The position numbers and the translations under genes are program-made. The notes under the pieces are model-generated. The model was not told the origin of the DNA. It searched no databases and saw only the letters and a program-made list of their open reading frames with translations. Below, piece by piece: positions 50,701 through 61,192 of a DNA stretch of 64,000 bases (positions are counted from its first letter, which is position 1; each line of letters starts with the position of its first letter). Source of the stretch: Plantago elongata (taxonomy: Eukaryota; Streptophyta; Magnoliopsida; Lamiales; Plantaginaceae); the NCBI GenBank assembly GCA_036897095.1, contig JAYMSP010000155.1, positions 1 to 64,000 on the forward strand, given 5' to 3'.

Positions 50701-51745
50701 CCACATCGCAAGATACAAAGTGACTGAAAGTCAAGTAACCCAATCTACACCCTTGTTAATATTCATCTACATCTACTCATCAGGTATTGCGTTGTTCAAA
50801 CTCAGCAGGAAATTATAATTTATCCACGCCGCAAAATAAAGTGACTGCAAGTCAAGTAATACAATCCACACCCTTGTAAATATCTATCAGCTATCGCGTT
50901 GTTCAAACTCGAAGCAAATGTTAACTTCGCATGGATAAGTCATAAGCAATTTGTATATACAAACAAACCCCAATAAGTAGTAGTTCCAATTCAAAAAAAA
51001 ACAACAAATCTTCAGAAAACGACAATATAAGCTGTTTTACACATTAGGATTGCATACCAGTTGATTGAGCTCCTCATACACACCAACACAAACTCAACAG
51101 GAGATTATAATTTACCAACACCGCAAAATAAAGTGACTGAAACTCAAGTAATACAATCCACACCCTTGTTAATATCTATCTACTCATCAGGTACTGCAAT
51201 GTTCGAACTCATAGAAGATGTAAATGTCAACTTCACAGTTCACATTGATAAGTCACAAGCAATTTGTAATTACAAACAAACCCCAAAAAGTACTTGGAAT
51301 TCAAAAAAAAAATCAACAAGTCTTCCGAAAACCGCGATAAAAGCTGTATTACACATTAGGATTGCATACCAGTTGGTTGAGCTCCTCAGACACACGGCCG
51401 AGCTCTTCCTGCAGAAAATGAACGGAATTAGGTTTTCGGTGAAAATGAAGAAATAGTGAAAAGTAATAGTACTAGTAGCTAGGTAAGCAGATAGAGAGAG
51501 CATTAATATGTGAAATGAAATGAAACCTTGAGTGTATGAATCTCCTGGTCCTTGGCGAGGTTAGAAGTGTGGTGAAGATGATCGATAGTGAGGGTAGGTT
51601 GGGCGAATCGTTGTGTGAGCTGACGAGGCGGCGAGTAGCTGAGTGGCGGAGGAGGGCGAGAGGCGAGTGCGGCTTTGGCAAGTTCTTCAGCTTGCCGGAT
51701 GAATTCTTCGTCCCATTCATCGTCGTCTAACACCCCACACTCCAT
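44800..51745 (-). CDS. SUV2: SUV2/ATRIP-like DNA-damage checkpoint protein (ATR partner)
   Basis: Twelve exons on the minus strand: 51527-51745, 51370-51408, 50533-50651, 50052-50146, 49672-49946, 49478-49546, 49015-49097, 47809-48156, 47623-47729, 47144-47292, 45271-45467, 44800-45064. All phases agree, giving 654 residues, close to Arabidopsis SUV2/HUS2 as I remember it. The N-terminus VLDDDEWDEEFIRQAEEL is an acidic/hydrophobic helix like the RPA-binding segment of ATRIP. A coiled coil follows (about residues 74-125, with VLRKERDQKEKELKLVNLK). The rest is helical-repeat-like: DGMSRLEDLLEALVDLCCLR, then FFVQDLAVRVLSLLCNC and LLVREALILLNRLVSHHRY near the end. ATRIP recruits ATR kinase to RPA-coated single-stranded DNA in the nucleus. 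The assignment rests on remembered family patterns. Exon 4 uses a less usual donor, AAAAT/GTAGGT, chosen by frame. Confidence 0.85.
50671..51400. repeat. Tandem duplications in SUV2 intron 2, with a partial exon 2 copy
   Basis: Three diverged units start near 50671, 50806 and 51088. They share ATTATAATTTATCCAC, AAAGTGACTGAAAGTCAAGT and ATCCACACCCTTGT. The second and third units (period about 312 bp) both end in GATTGCATACCAGTTG followed by GAGCTCCTCA. This includes the 3' half of exon 2 and its donor site: real exon at 51370-51408, partial copy at about 51059-51085. The copy has no acceptor and is presumably not spliced. Confidence 0.75.
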
Positions 51746-52766
51746 TTTCGTAAGGTTTCGTTTCCTTCACTTTCTCTGTATGTATCTCAAATTCTCAACT
51801 CATAGATGTACAGCCAGATAGGAGTAGGAGTATTGAACCACTGCACTACCAAAGCAAAACCTCAATTTGGGAACCATGTACTCAAACCACTTTATATAGC
51901 AACATGGGACTACTATTTCTCTTTTTTCTTTCTTTATAATTAATACAGATTAACCAAATGATCATTTGTGATTTTTATTCTCGACAATTTATAATTATAT
52001 CTCCGATTGCATGAAGTGATACAATAAGTAATCAAGATATATGTCACATTATAATATATATATTAATTAATATAATGTAGGTTTTATATAACGGTAAGAG
52101 ATATTATTAGTATACTATGTATTTTAATAAGTTTCTTGAACAAGTTTATCAATTAGTTACCGGCTAAGTGTTGACGTAACATTTTACTTGATAATAAGCT
52201 CATCAAAGCTAGTCGGGAAGTAAGTACCGAATAAAATCTATGTATATAACATTTTAAAGCTACTTCAGTACTTCATATATGTCGAACGATATGAAAAATC
52301 TTATAGAATATGATCGCTTAGTGAGTTGTGATTCTTTTAGAACATATTGGTATATGTTTACTATCATGGTTTGTAATAGCAGTATCTTTATTTTTTAAGA
52401 ACACTAATTTAGTAGCAACCAAAAATTTCATATAAACATTATTTTCAATTAAAATTTACTTGCAAAGAAATATACAGTTGAGTTGAAAATTTAGTTTGAT
52501 TTGGTTAACTGCGCACGAAATAAAAAATGAATTGAAAAAGTAGGCAGTGACATTACGCGGCAGGCAAAGTTGAGTTTTGTTTAATCGATCCACCACATCC
52601 CCATCTCTCTAATTTATTGAAGTTATTCTCTTCTATCTGTCTGTCCACTGTCCACATACTGGAGAGAGAACCAAACCAAACTTTATACGCAAACAAGAAG
52701 TCGAAAGGTCAAAACAAAGAAATAAGCTTTAGTCTTCTTTTCTGGGACTGCAAAGTGCAAACAAAC
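51746..52766. promoter_or_regulatory. Divergent intergenic region (SUV2-like and the small conserved gene)
   Basis: The two genes are head to head, so this 1 kb holds both promoters and leaders. It is AT-rich. The stretch just before 52767 (CAAACAAACATGG) is a usual plant start context. No specific elements are claimed. Confidence 0.4.
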
Positions 52767-55162
52767 ATGGTAGGACTTTTCTCAAGATTTTCAGTCACCA
52801 AATCAGCTGGTCATCGACGTACCCAATCTGCCCTTGTAAGCCTTCTCACCATTTACCGTCTCTTTGGATTGTGTTTGCTTCGTCTTGGTGTAAAGTTCAT
52901 TTATATTTGTATGGAAAACATTAATTTCAGTTCAGTTCAGATTCGCTTAATTATTTTTTATACAAGTTCATTCATGATCAGTTTTGTTCAGTTCATGGAG
53001 CCTTAATGGTTTGGTTGATCTACAAGTTATAGGATTGGTATAAAGTTATGTTTGTTCTTAGGTCAATCACACTCGGTGACAACAACTGCTATTCTCAAAT
53101 CTGAATTGATTGATTCGAGTTCCTGAACCGGCGGTAACTTGATCAAGACTAACTTTTGTTGTTTGTTAATTATAGGATACACAGGAAGTTTTGCCTGTTA
53201 ATACGGACCTGACAACGACCTCTACGTTACACAGAGCTGCATCGACAGCAACTCATGGTATTGATGTTGCAATTGAGTTTAAGCCAGTTGAACACCCAAC
53301 TGAGCCTCTTGACAATGATCACCCCATCCACTGTCCGTTTCCGGAGCCTTCGATTCTTAATGTAAGTCTGAGTATATTGGAGATAAACCAAAATTATCTG
53401 GTTCTCCGTTCAAATTATGCTTTACCTTTTGCCACATTCCCAGGAATACCAATCCATTTCGTGTTATGATATACTGCTGATATGATCATTAAGTGATGTT
53501 ACTTATGCTCCGAACCTTTCAAGACTTCTCACAAGGTCTTGATTGTTTCATATGTTTGTACTAATACTGCTTTTTATGTTACTGTACTGTAGTATATATA
53601 TTTGTGCAGATTATACATGTAAGATTTTCTTTTCTAAAATTCATTAACTATATTTTATCAAATCAATATACTTGAAGTATAAGTGAAAATGAAAAAAGGA
53701 AAAGTGTGGAAGTTAAAATTTCAGTATAACAAATTGGTTGAAGATCTACTTTTACTTTTTTCTTTTATAACGTCAAAATCGATTGAATTAGTCAAAATTA
53801 AATTAATTCAGTGTAACAAGTACCTTTGGTCTGTTTGATTTTAGAAAGTAAAGATCATGATACAGCATGTCTATCTCTTAGTTCTGAGGAATTGCTGTAG
53901 TTCACAACCTAGTTCTGTTCTGTGCATATGAATTGCTGAGGGTTTATGTGCATCTCTCTTTACATGATTGCACTTGGCAACCATATTTCGTACTTTTGTT
54001 TCACGGTGGTCTTATTGGTAGCAGTTTTGCACTCCACGTCATCATTGTTTATGTATCTTCTATGTTCCATTGTTCCTGCAATGTGCTAGAATCTGGGAGG
54101 CGGAGAGAAAATTTAATGTGGGAGATTTTCTGAGAGTATCTGAACAGAAGTATTAGTTGATAAGAAAATGTGCTTAACTACGCACTGTATATTGATACAT
54201 TTTGGCTGGGGGGAAATCACTTTAACCTTTTAGTGTTGAACATTTTTCACCTGAACGGCTGATCCAGCACATGCTCTTGGGAAAATCAAATATCAAATCC
54301 ACAATTTCTGGTTTCATTCTTCCCATAGTAATTGTTAATTTGTTATGACATTTTGTAATTGGGAATCAGGAATCTCTTCATTTTGTTACTAGTGGTCTTT
54401 TACATGTTACAAACTTTTCAATTCTATGTTTGGAGAGTCGTGTGTGTATGTTTTGGTTATTGCTCGTGGAATAAAAGCTAAGTTTTATCCCTCAAAATTG
54501 TTTCAAATCATCTGGTATGTATGGGTAACTGTCATATTTCACTTTTAATTATTCCAAGACAACTGGTTCTTGAAAATATTGGTTTCCGAATCTCTGGCTC
54601 TTTTTTATTTGTAGTTAATGAGAACCGACAATCAAATTTTTGGGTGTAGACGGTTTACTAGTTCACCTGGATATGCACATAATATGTTGTAGCCATTCCT
54701 TGATTTCAGGTAGAATTCAGAACTGAACAAATTAGTAGGTGAATTATTTGTTTTGAAGTCATGAAGCTGCTACTTGAGTCATGACTCATAAGTTGGAAAC
54801 AAGATTTTAAAAAAATTGTCGGTGTTTGTCTCTTTCTCATCCTCCTTTTCATCTACACTTAACATATGTCTTGGGGAAAAACGCACACACTCTTCCTCAC
54901 TAGATTTGGAAACTGTTGGAAGTACATCTGATTTTTAGTCTCTGAACAGGATGGAAGAATATGGAAGGAGAGAGTATCCTCAGGTGTGAGAGCTGATTTG
55001 CCAGTGCCAAAAGTGATGCAGGATCAAACGCCAGTTGAACCCGTGAATCATGCAGCAAAGCCTCCTCGACACCCTCAAAACAGAGTTATACTGCCATCAA
55101 TCAGTGCCCCAGAGCATAATATCCTCAAATTGCTTGAAGAATGTAACGGTGCTGGGATATAA
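52767..55162 (+). CDS. Small conserved plant protein of unknown function
   Basis: Three exons: 52767-52835, 53176-53361 and 54950-55162, with GT/AG borders, all phase 0, giving 155 residues. It begins MVGLFSRFS, then GHRRTQSAL. The middle part has GIDVAIEFKPVEHPTEPLDN and CPFPEPSILNDGRIWKERV. The end reads ILPSISAPEHNILKLLEECN. These motifs are those of a conserved plant family without assigned function, as I recall it. There is no signal peptide or membrane segment. The HRRTQS start could be a basophilic kinase site (inference). Intron 2 is long (1.6 kb). The exact fit of phases and the family-like motifs across both splices make the model firm even though the function is unknown. Confidence 0.85.
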
Positions 55163-55800
55163 AGCCTAAAAGTAACTCACTATACTTGGAATCTTTTTGC
55201 ATTCATACCTGTATAGAGTTTGACAACCTTGAATTTCTCCTGTGGAAACCTGAGTTCCTTTGTCTTTAATCATCACACAATAATCAGTTACATGAATCAA
55301 TCACATGTATCTTAGATGTTGAGATAAGTTTGACTATGTCGTTGTACACCTCCATCATATCAAATGTCACATTTAATTTTTTATTTGGATAAAGGTATAG
55401 CGTGAAAGTTAATGAAAATAAAGTGCAAATATAAATAGAATGTGTGACATTTGGTACGATGTGACGATATATTTCCTTGAATTGGAGCTCATGATACTGT
55501 AACCTTGCTGGTGTCTAAATAAAGGTAGGTTGTCACAAATTTTGCGTTTACTTGTACCATCAAAAGTTGAGTCCAATGAACAATACATGGAAAAGGATAA
55601 CAAACTAAACAAAGGAGAGCCATGAAACACTTCCTGGTCACGAAGATGATGGATTTCCATTCAAACCATCCACCAAAGTTAGTATGAATGCCTCTCCAAT
55701 CCTTCTACTTATATTCACTCCAAACATGAAATAAGAAATCAAAAAGAAAAAAAAACAAAAACTAAATTTCTTTTCTCATCTCGTATTTTGGGGAATAAAA
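55163..55800. other. Intergenic region upstream of the PMEI-like gene
   Basis: It holds the 3' end of the small conserved gene and the promoter of the next gene. The minus-strand frame at 55409-55660 shows no family feature. Confidence 0.4.
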
Positions 55801-56516
55801 ATGGCGGCAGTCAGTATTCCCGTTGTCCTGGCCTTAGTCGTCATACTATCCCTCTCCATCGCCCAAACTACAATTGGCCACGTCTCCCCCGCCTCTGCCC
55901 CCGGCCCAGCTGAATTCACCTACAGCACGATTTCATCCCCAGGCCCTGCTCCCAGTCCCGGCCCCTCGGGTGATTATTTTTTTCCAAATGCCAGTAGTAG
56001 GATGAATAATGGTTCCCCATGGTTACTCGAACCACTGATATGTTACCAATTAAATTGCGCTTCTTTGTCCTTGCAGGTGACAACTTTGTTGATTACGACC
56101 TAAAGTCAACTTCCTCGGCAAAGGATTCCCACACTGACTCGGTGTACCTAAAGACAAACATGGCATTTGCTGCAAACAAGATGGAGCTCTTCACACAGAA
56201 CAAAATCGAACCAAAGATCAAAGAATCCTCGACAGACGATGCAACAAAGGAGTGCCTTAGCATTTGTAGCGAGGTATACAGCAGCGCAGTTGATGCATTG
56301 AAGAAAGGCATGGAGGACATAAAGGTGGGTGATTACACAAAGGCTAACTTCGACATGAGCGCATTCATGAACGATATCGACACATGCTCAGAGTGCGCGT
56401 CGGTGCTGGACGACCCGGAGTTGCAAAAGTTTGAGGATTGGATTAAGGGTGTTGGCGACGATTGCTTTGAGAAGATTGCAAAATACAGCACCTTCAGCAT
56501 GAATAACTTGGTCTAG
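55801..56516 (+). CDS. Secreted pectin methylesterase inhibitor-like (PMEI) protein with proline-rich linker
   Basis: Two exons: 55801-55969 and 56077-56516. The intron TCGG/GTGATT...TTGCAG/GTGAC keeps the frame and gives 202 residues. A signal peptide (about residues 1-27, VVLALVVILSLSIAQ) directs it to the wall or apoplast. It is followed by an arabinogalactan-protein-like Ala/Ser/Pro stretch (SPASAPGPAEF, SPGPAPSPGPSG, residues 30-57). The remaining ~145 residues are helical with CLSICSEVYSSAVDALKKGM, then DMSAFMNDIDTCSECASVLD. This spacing of Cys residues and helices resembles the PMEI/invertase-inhibitor fold, whose members block pectin methylesterase or invertase in the wall. Inhibitor target and the PMEI call itself are inference. 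The start context AAAAATGGCG is good. Confidence 0.75.
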
Positions 56517-56894
56517 ATTAATTTACGTTGGTATCAATTTATTCATTCTGCCTATCATGTAGTAGTTCTATGTATGCTTCTTTCATCGATTTAATTCACA
56601 TATATATCGATCAAAGAAATTCTTTCCCTTATTTCTTTCTCTACATCCACATGATACCGTCATCTACGGTCATGTCAAAATTTTGTAATATTAATCTATT
56701 TCTGTTTTTCTTCTTCCGAAATTGGAAACCTCATACATTTCACCATGTGTATAACAAAATGGTACGAACCCGTAAAATCTGTTTCGACTATATATTTAAC
56801 TTTCAATTATAAATAAATTTAGAATAAAACATATCACATGAATGAAAAGTCATATAATAATATTTTAAGTTAGAATACATTATACTCTTTCAAA

Positions 56895-56904
56895 GATAAT
56901 GTAT
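56895..56904. repeat. Target-site duplication of the second Pack-MULE (left)
   Basis: GATAATGTAT, matching GATAATGCAT at 57657-57666 with one difference. A duplication of about 9-10 bp is the Mutator signature. Confidence 0.75.
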
Positions 56905-57656
56905 GGAAGAGAATTGCATTTTCGGTCCTATAATTTATCATCCACTTCTAGTATGGTCCTATGAAAATTTAAATTTGCAAAATGCATCCTATTTGGTTCA
57001 ATTTAGGGTAAAAAAATTGAGGATTTTTTGGTCCTATGAAATGGCTGCTGAAATGGACACCAGCTGGATAATGAAGCAACAAATTGACGAATTCTACGCA
57101 TTTTTCAACAAACGGTACGAATTATGGCGAATTCCGAATTCTCAATTTCTCCCAAATCGAAACCCTTAATCCCAAAACTCTAATTTACTCTAATTCCCCC
57201 AATTTCCTTCATGAGCTCACTTTGCTTCTTTTCATTGACCTGCATAATATGACGTGCTTCTTCTACTGTTTGCAAAGCAGCCAACTTTGCTTCCAAGGTT
57301 GTGTCAAAGTCCCGTCTTAGAGTCGAAATCTCCTGTTTGCAGACTAAAAGCTCTTGCGCAGAGGCCTTGTAATGCTCCTTTTCAGCATCGAGATCAACCT
57401 TCCGTGCATCACTTCCCAACTTAGCTCTGAGAGCCTTATGCTCTTGGAGCTCTTTGGTTTTACCTTGCACGCCTTCTGTTATCTCTATTGCTGATTGCTT
57501 CGATTCACTGAGAATTTTCTGTTTGTTTTTTTGTCTTGTCAGCAGCCACATAAGCCATTCCGTATACGGTCTAGGACCAAATACGCAAATTTAAGTTTTC
57601 ATAGGACTCAAATCGAAATGGATGTCCAATTATAGGACCAAAAATGTAATTCTCCC
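56905..57656. mobile_element. Pack-MULE, 752 bp, with captured WEB/DUF827-like fragment
   Basis: The terminal inverted repeats are the same family as the element at 14738-16099. The left end is GGAAGAGAATTGCATTTTCG, and the right end is the complement of GGGAGAATTACATTTTTGG. Both run on through GGTCCTATGAAAAYTTAAAT. Flanking 10 bp target duplications differ at one base. There is no transposase. Internally the minus strand encodes a long coiled coil (57180-57551). The ~530 bp segment found in the other copy is absent, so this copy is either the simpler ancestor or a deletion product. Confidence 0.85.
57180..57551 (-). pseudogene. Captured WEB-family (DUF827)-like coiled-coil gene fragment inside the Pack-MULE
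   Basis: The 123-codon open frame encodes an uninterrupted coiled coil: KTKELQEHKALRAKLGSDA, then EKEHYKASAQELLVCKQEIS and ALQTVEEARHIMQVNEKKQS. The order CKQEISTLRRDFD...TKL/EAKLAALQTVEEA recalls the C-terminal part of plant WEB-family proteins, which act in chloroplast movement and related cytoskeletal roles. Only a fragment is present, bounded by transposon ends. The same fragment lies, decayed, in the element at 14738-16099 and in the tandem duplicate at 16671-16960. The family call is from memory. The frame being open may reflect recent capture, chance or selection. Confidence 0.55.
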
Positions 57657-57666
57657 GATAATGCAT

Positions 57667-58679
57667 AGTCAATAAATGACAATCATTGTATGTATATCAA
57701 TATATAATCACCAACTGCAAATTCACGACAATGATTACAACTTCCATTGAATTTCTTTGTAGCATTTTGAGCATCGGAAGTACCTTCATTTTGGCGTTGC
57801 GATTCCTCTTGAATTTTGTCTTAGACTCCACCAAATGCCCTTTGCATATCTTTTAAGATAGCTTTACAAAATATCTTTACAAAACCCTCCTATTGTCTCC
57901 CTATATCCGGAATTTGACATTAAGGTTGTCTAGTCTCATTATCCATAGATTTCATTCTTAGGTAACTAATGAACTCTTTCTATGAAGGTCAAGTTTCTCA
58001 ACTAGAACAGCCACCAAGAGATTCATTTGATTTCAAGTTCTTGGAGTCCAAATCATTCTGAAGCATTTGATACTCTCTTTAACTTGGACTACCAAGTTGT
58101 GCCAATCGACTCTAAGTGGATCATTTTATCATTTATCAAATGTAGCATCTATTCATCTTTCCCAACATTTTTCAAAGGAATTTAGAGAAAGAGATCTTAC
58201 TATACATTGTATAGAGAATTTGTAAAACAATTTAATATATAATTCTTACAAAGCAAGTTGCTTAAGTCCATAATTCATACGACAACTGCCTCCTTCTATT
58301 TTAATCAACAAGTTCCTTTGCCTCTTTGGGCATTTTAGCCAGATAGATGTTTGCCATGACTAGAGGTGAAGGAACATCACCAAGTCGATTGTGGTGATAT
58401 ATTAGGTACATCCTTTGTCAAAGTAGTCATCTTCGAACACTAGAATAGTTCTTAAGATTGCTGGTAACTTTGGCTTTATGTAGCTTTTGTGCTTGGCAGA
58501 TAGAATTTGAATTTGACAAGATAGTAGAGCCGATAGTTGGACTATCTCTTTAAGATAATATTGCTCCTTATAATACTTACGATGTTTATAGCAACAGTCG
58601 TACATGATAAAACTACTTAAGACGAACTAGAAACACTCCTTAAGTAGAATGCGACGAACTTACGAGTAAGAAAGAGTAC
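57667..58679. other. Intergenic, no gene seen
   Basis: A minus-strand stretch near 57715-57880 shows DKIQEESQRQNEG and KKFNGSCNHC, faintly like a zinc-knuckle region of a decayed mobile element, but too short to name. The rest is unassigned. Confidence 0.35.
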
Positions 58680-58687
58680 AAAGCATA

Positions 58688-59045
58688 GCATCGATGAAGA
58701 TAAGTGTTGTTATGCGAGTTGAGCCTCACCTAGGACTCGATTCGGCTATGCTGGACTCACTTCAATTTGGTGAGCTATTTGAAGGAACACCAGTGTTTTG
58801 AAGTAATAACACATAGTTTGTACTCAGACCGTCAGACAAATCAATCGAACATCGAGAAGCAAAGCCATGACATTGATGAGGATAAGTGATTTTATTCGAG
58901 TCGAGCCTTACCGAGGACTCGACTCGACTATCTTGGAGTCGAAAGTTCGGTTCGGTAAGCTATTTGAAGAACTCTTGAAGTAATAACACGAATAGTTGTA
59001 CTCAAGACTGTCAGACAAATCAATCGAACATCGAGAAGCAAAGCC
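58688..59045 (+). repeat. Tandem duplication (179 bp period) of the RPN9 leader and start-codon context
   Basis: Two units, about 58688-58866 and 58867-59045, end in the same CGAACATCGAGAAGCAAAGC followed by CATG. The real start is at 59046, and the copied ATG at 58867 lies 179 bp upstream. Shared words include GATGAAGATAAGTG or its GATGAGG variant, GAGTYGAGCCT and GTCAGACAAATCAATCGAAC. Confidence 0.85.
58867..58971 (+). other. Possible upstream ORF in the duplicated RPN9 leader
   Basis: The duplicated start context ATGACATTGATG opens a 34-codon frame ending TAA at 58969-58971. It ends before the RPN9 start. If transcription starts in the upstream unit this would be a uORF with the same start context as RPN9 itself. 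No transcript evidence is available. Confidence 0.4.
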
Positions 59046-60372
59046 ATGGCAGCTCCTCTGCAATACCTGGAGTCCCTGAGTAACGCTCATCCGGAGCTTT
59101 CCGAGTGGTACACCACTCTCTCGGATCTCTACCAGCGCAAGCTATGGCACCAGCTTTCTCTCAAGCTCGACCAATTCGTCGCCCTAGCTGTATTTCAGGT
59201 CCCATCTCTACATCATTTTTTCTGTAATTTTGTTTATTCTTACCAATTAGGGTTTTCTCTTCTCGTGGATTTTAACGATTCTGATTATTTCTTGCTACTC
59301 AATTCAATTTCATTTCGATCAATATATACCAGCATTATAAATTGCACTGAAAATCACTCAGTTATGCCTCTTCAAAGTTTCCACCTGAAAATCTAACATT
59401 TCTTCAACTTGGAGTTGAAAGTAGAGATATGGATTTGATGTAACTTCGAATGTATTCGTCCTTTTCCCGGCATATTAGGTGATTAATGCCAATGTATCAT
59501 TGGATATCAGCTTTGCCTGGAGCTACTAATGACTGGATGGATTAGTTTCGATTTTCGCATGTCTAGCTTCCAAATAGTGAAAATAATGTTGGATATATAT
59601 TTGCCCTTAAGGGTAATCAGCTAAGTTAACTATATTGATAACAATTGACAACTTGCCGTTGTATTTGCCAAACTGAATTACACATTTACATGTGTTAAGA
59701 TCTGCCTTAAATCTTAATACAATGCAATTTATCCTCAAACTATTTTCTGAGCATGTTCTCTTACCGTGGAGATTAGGTACCTCTTTCTCTTATCTCTAAG
59801 TCAGTTCAAATTTGTTGCCAACTCTTGGACCATGGCTGTTTAATTATTTTTGTGCCTTTCTTTCCTTGATTACACAAGGTTGATATATGATGAGCTTATT
59901 TATTTTTCTTTTAACCTTGTTTCAGGCTGGGGATGCTCTTATACAGCTTTACCACAATTTTATAAAGGACTTCGAGACAAAGATCAATCTGCTAAAGCTT
60001 GCTCATTTTGCTGTCATAATTTCGCGGCAGTATACAGAGAAAGAAGCTGGTGTAAGTTATCTTGAAGGAGTGATAGAAAAGCTTCGTAATACCAAAGAAA
60101 CGCGCATTGAGGAGCCGATACTGTATATCAAAATGCAAATTGCTACATTTAGGCTGGAGCAGGGGGATCCAAAGGAATGCAAGAAGCTTTTAGATGAGGG
60201 GAAGAGTTCTCTCGATAGCATGACCGACATTGATCCATCCGTGTATGCCAGCTACTATTGGGTTTCATCTCAATACTATAAATCTATCCCGGATTTTGCT
60301 GAGTTCTACAAAAGTGCTCTTCTTTACCTGGCTTACACTTCTGTCGAGTCTTTATCAGATTCGTTTAAGCAG
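59046..60372 (+). CDS. RPN9: 26S proteasome regulatory subunit RPN9 (5' part only)
   Basis: Two exons are visible: 59046-59198 and 59926-60372, with CAG/GTCCCA, TTTCAG/GCTGGG and AAGCAG/GTATGT borders, phase 0, encoding the first 200 residues. The start MAAPLQYLESLSNAHPELSE, then LWHQLSLKLDQFVALAVFQ, AGDALIQLYHNFIKDFETKI and DSMTDIDPSVYASYYWVSSQ, matches plant RPN9 as I recall it almost residue for residue. RPN9 is a PCI-domain lid subunit of the 26S proteasome. The helical-repeat N-terminal half is here and the PCI domain should be encoded further on. The next exon (about LDLAFDLSLSALLGEN in relatives) is not found between 60373 and 64000. The gene is therefore either very long because of the mobile elements in the following intron, or truncated. 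Confidence 0.9.
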
Positions 60373-60922
60373 GTATGTTCCTGTCAGGCTTTTACTTCAA
60401 ATTGTGTTTGAGTAAGTTAATTGCCTTTTGTAAAAAAATGTCGTTACCCCCTGTGATTATGGTGCAATTTTGACTAAGTTTGTTGCAGCATGCAGCTTGC
60501 ATTAGTCACTAAAAGAGTTAATTATTGCATGTCGAATTTTGGATATGATATGGCATGTATGACTGAATAGATAATGCATACTAGTGTATAATGATTGTAC
60601 TGTGGTCGCACTGCTGAAAGTTAATCACGTTTAGACTCAAATATAGAGAACAGCGAAAGACTATACGGAAGTCTGCTGGTAAATGTGCAAACAACAATCA
60701 TCATGCTAAATTAGGAAACTCAACAATGCTTTCTTTTGATCCAAATTGCAGTCAAGGAATTGGATACTTTTTACTGTATGAGGTTTATAAGGCTATGGGA
60801 GAGCCCAAGAGCCGAACATAAAAGCTAGCTTTTGTGTTTTGGCTCATAAGATTGTCATTTCTCTTCTTCCTAGTTAACTAGGACCCATTATAAATTATAG
60901 TATCCAAAAGGGACACGTTTCA
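60373..60922 (+). other. Probable RPN9 intron 2, start
   Basis: It follows the GTATGT donor at 60373. No continuation exon of RPN9 is found here or further on in the window. Confidence 0.5.
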
Positions 60923-60924
60923 TA

Positions 60925-61155
60925 CTCCCCCTGTCAAAATCTCAACTCCCCACTTCCCTTTCTTTTATTGTTCGTCTTCCATGGTTAAAATGCAAAAATC
61001 TCTCTCCTACTATATTATTCTCTTTTACACTTTATTCATTATCTCATACTTCTATTCAATTCACCTTTATATTTTCTAAATTATTCAAATTATTTATATG
61101 GTTTGCTCTAAGAACCCATGTCCTTCTCAATGATTGGGCATGGGGACGGATGGAG
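60925..61155. mobile_element. Stowaway-like MITE (Tc1/mariner), 231 bp
   Basis: The left end CTCCCCCTGTC and the complement of the right end CTCCATCCGTCCCC are the Stowaway consensus (CTCCCTCCGTCCC). A TA dinucleotide flanks each side (60923-60924 and 61156-61157). AT-rich, no coding capacity. Confidence 0.75.
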
Positions 61156-61192
61156 TATTATTTTACACTAATAATGTCCACTTTATCAGTTC

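Noticed and set aside
50671-51400. CRISPR-like regularly spaced repeats
   Set aside because: The units are ~300 bp, diverged, inside a plant gene intron, and include part of an exon; this is a tandem duplication.
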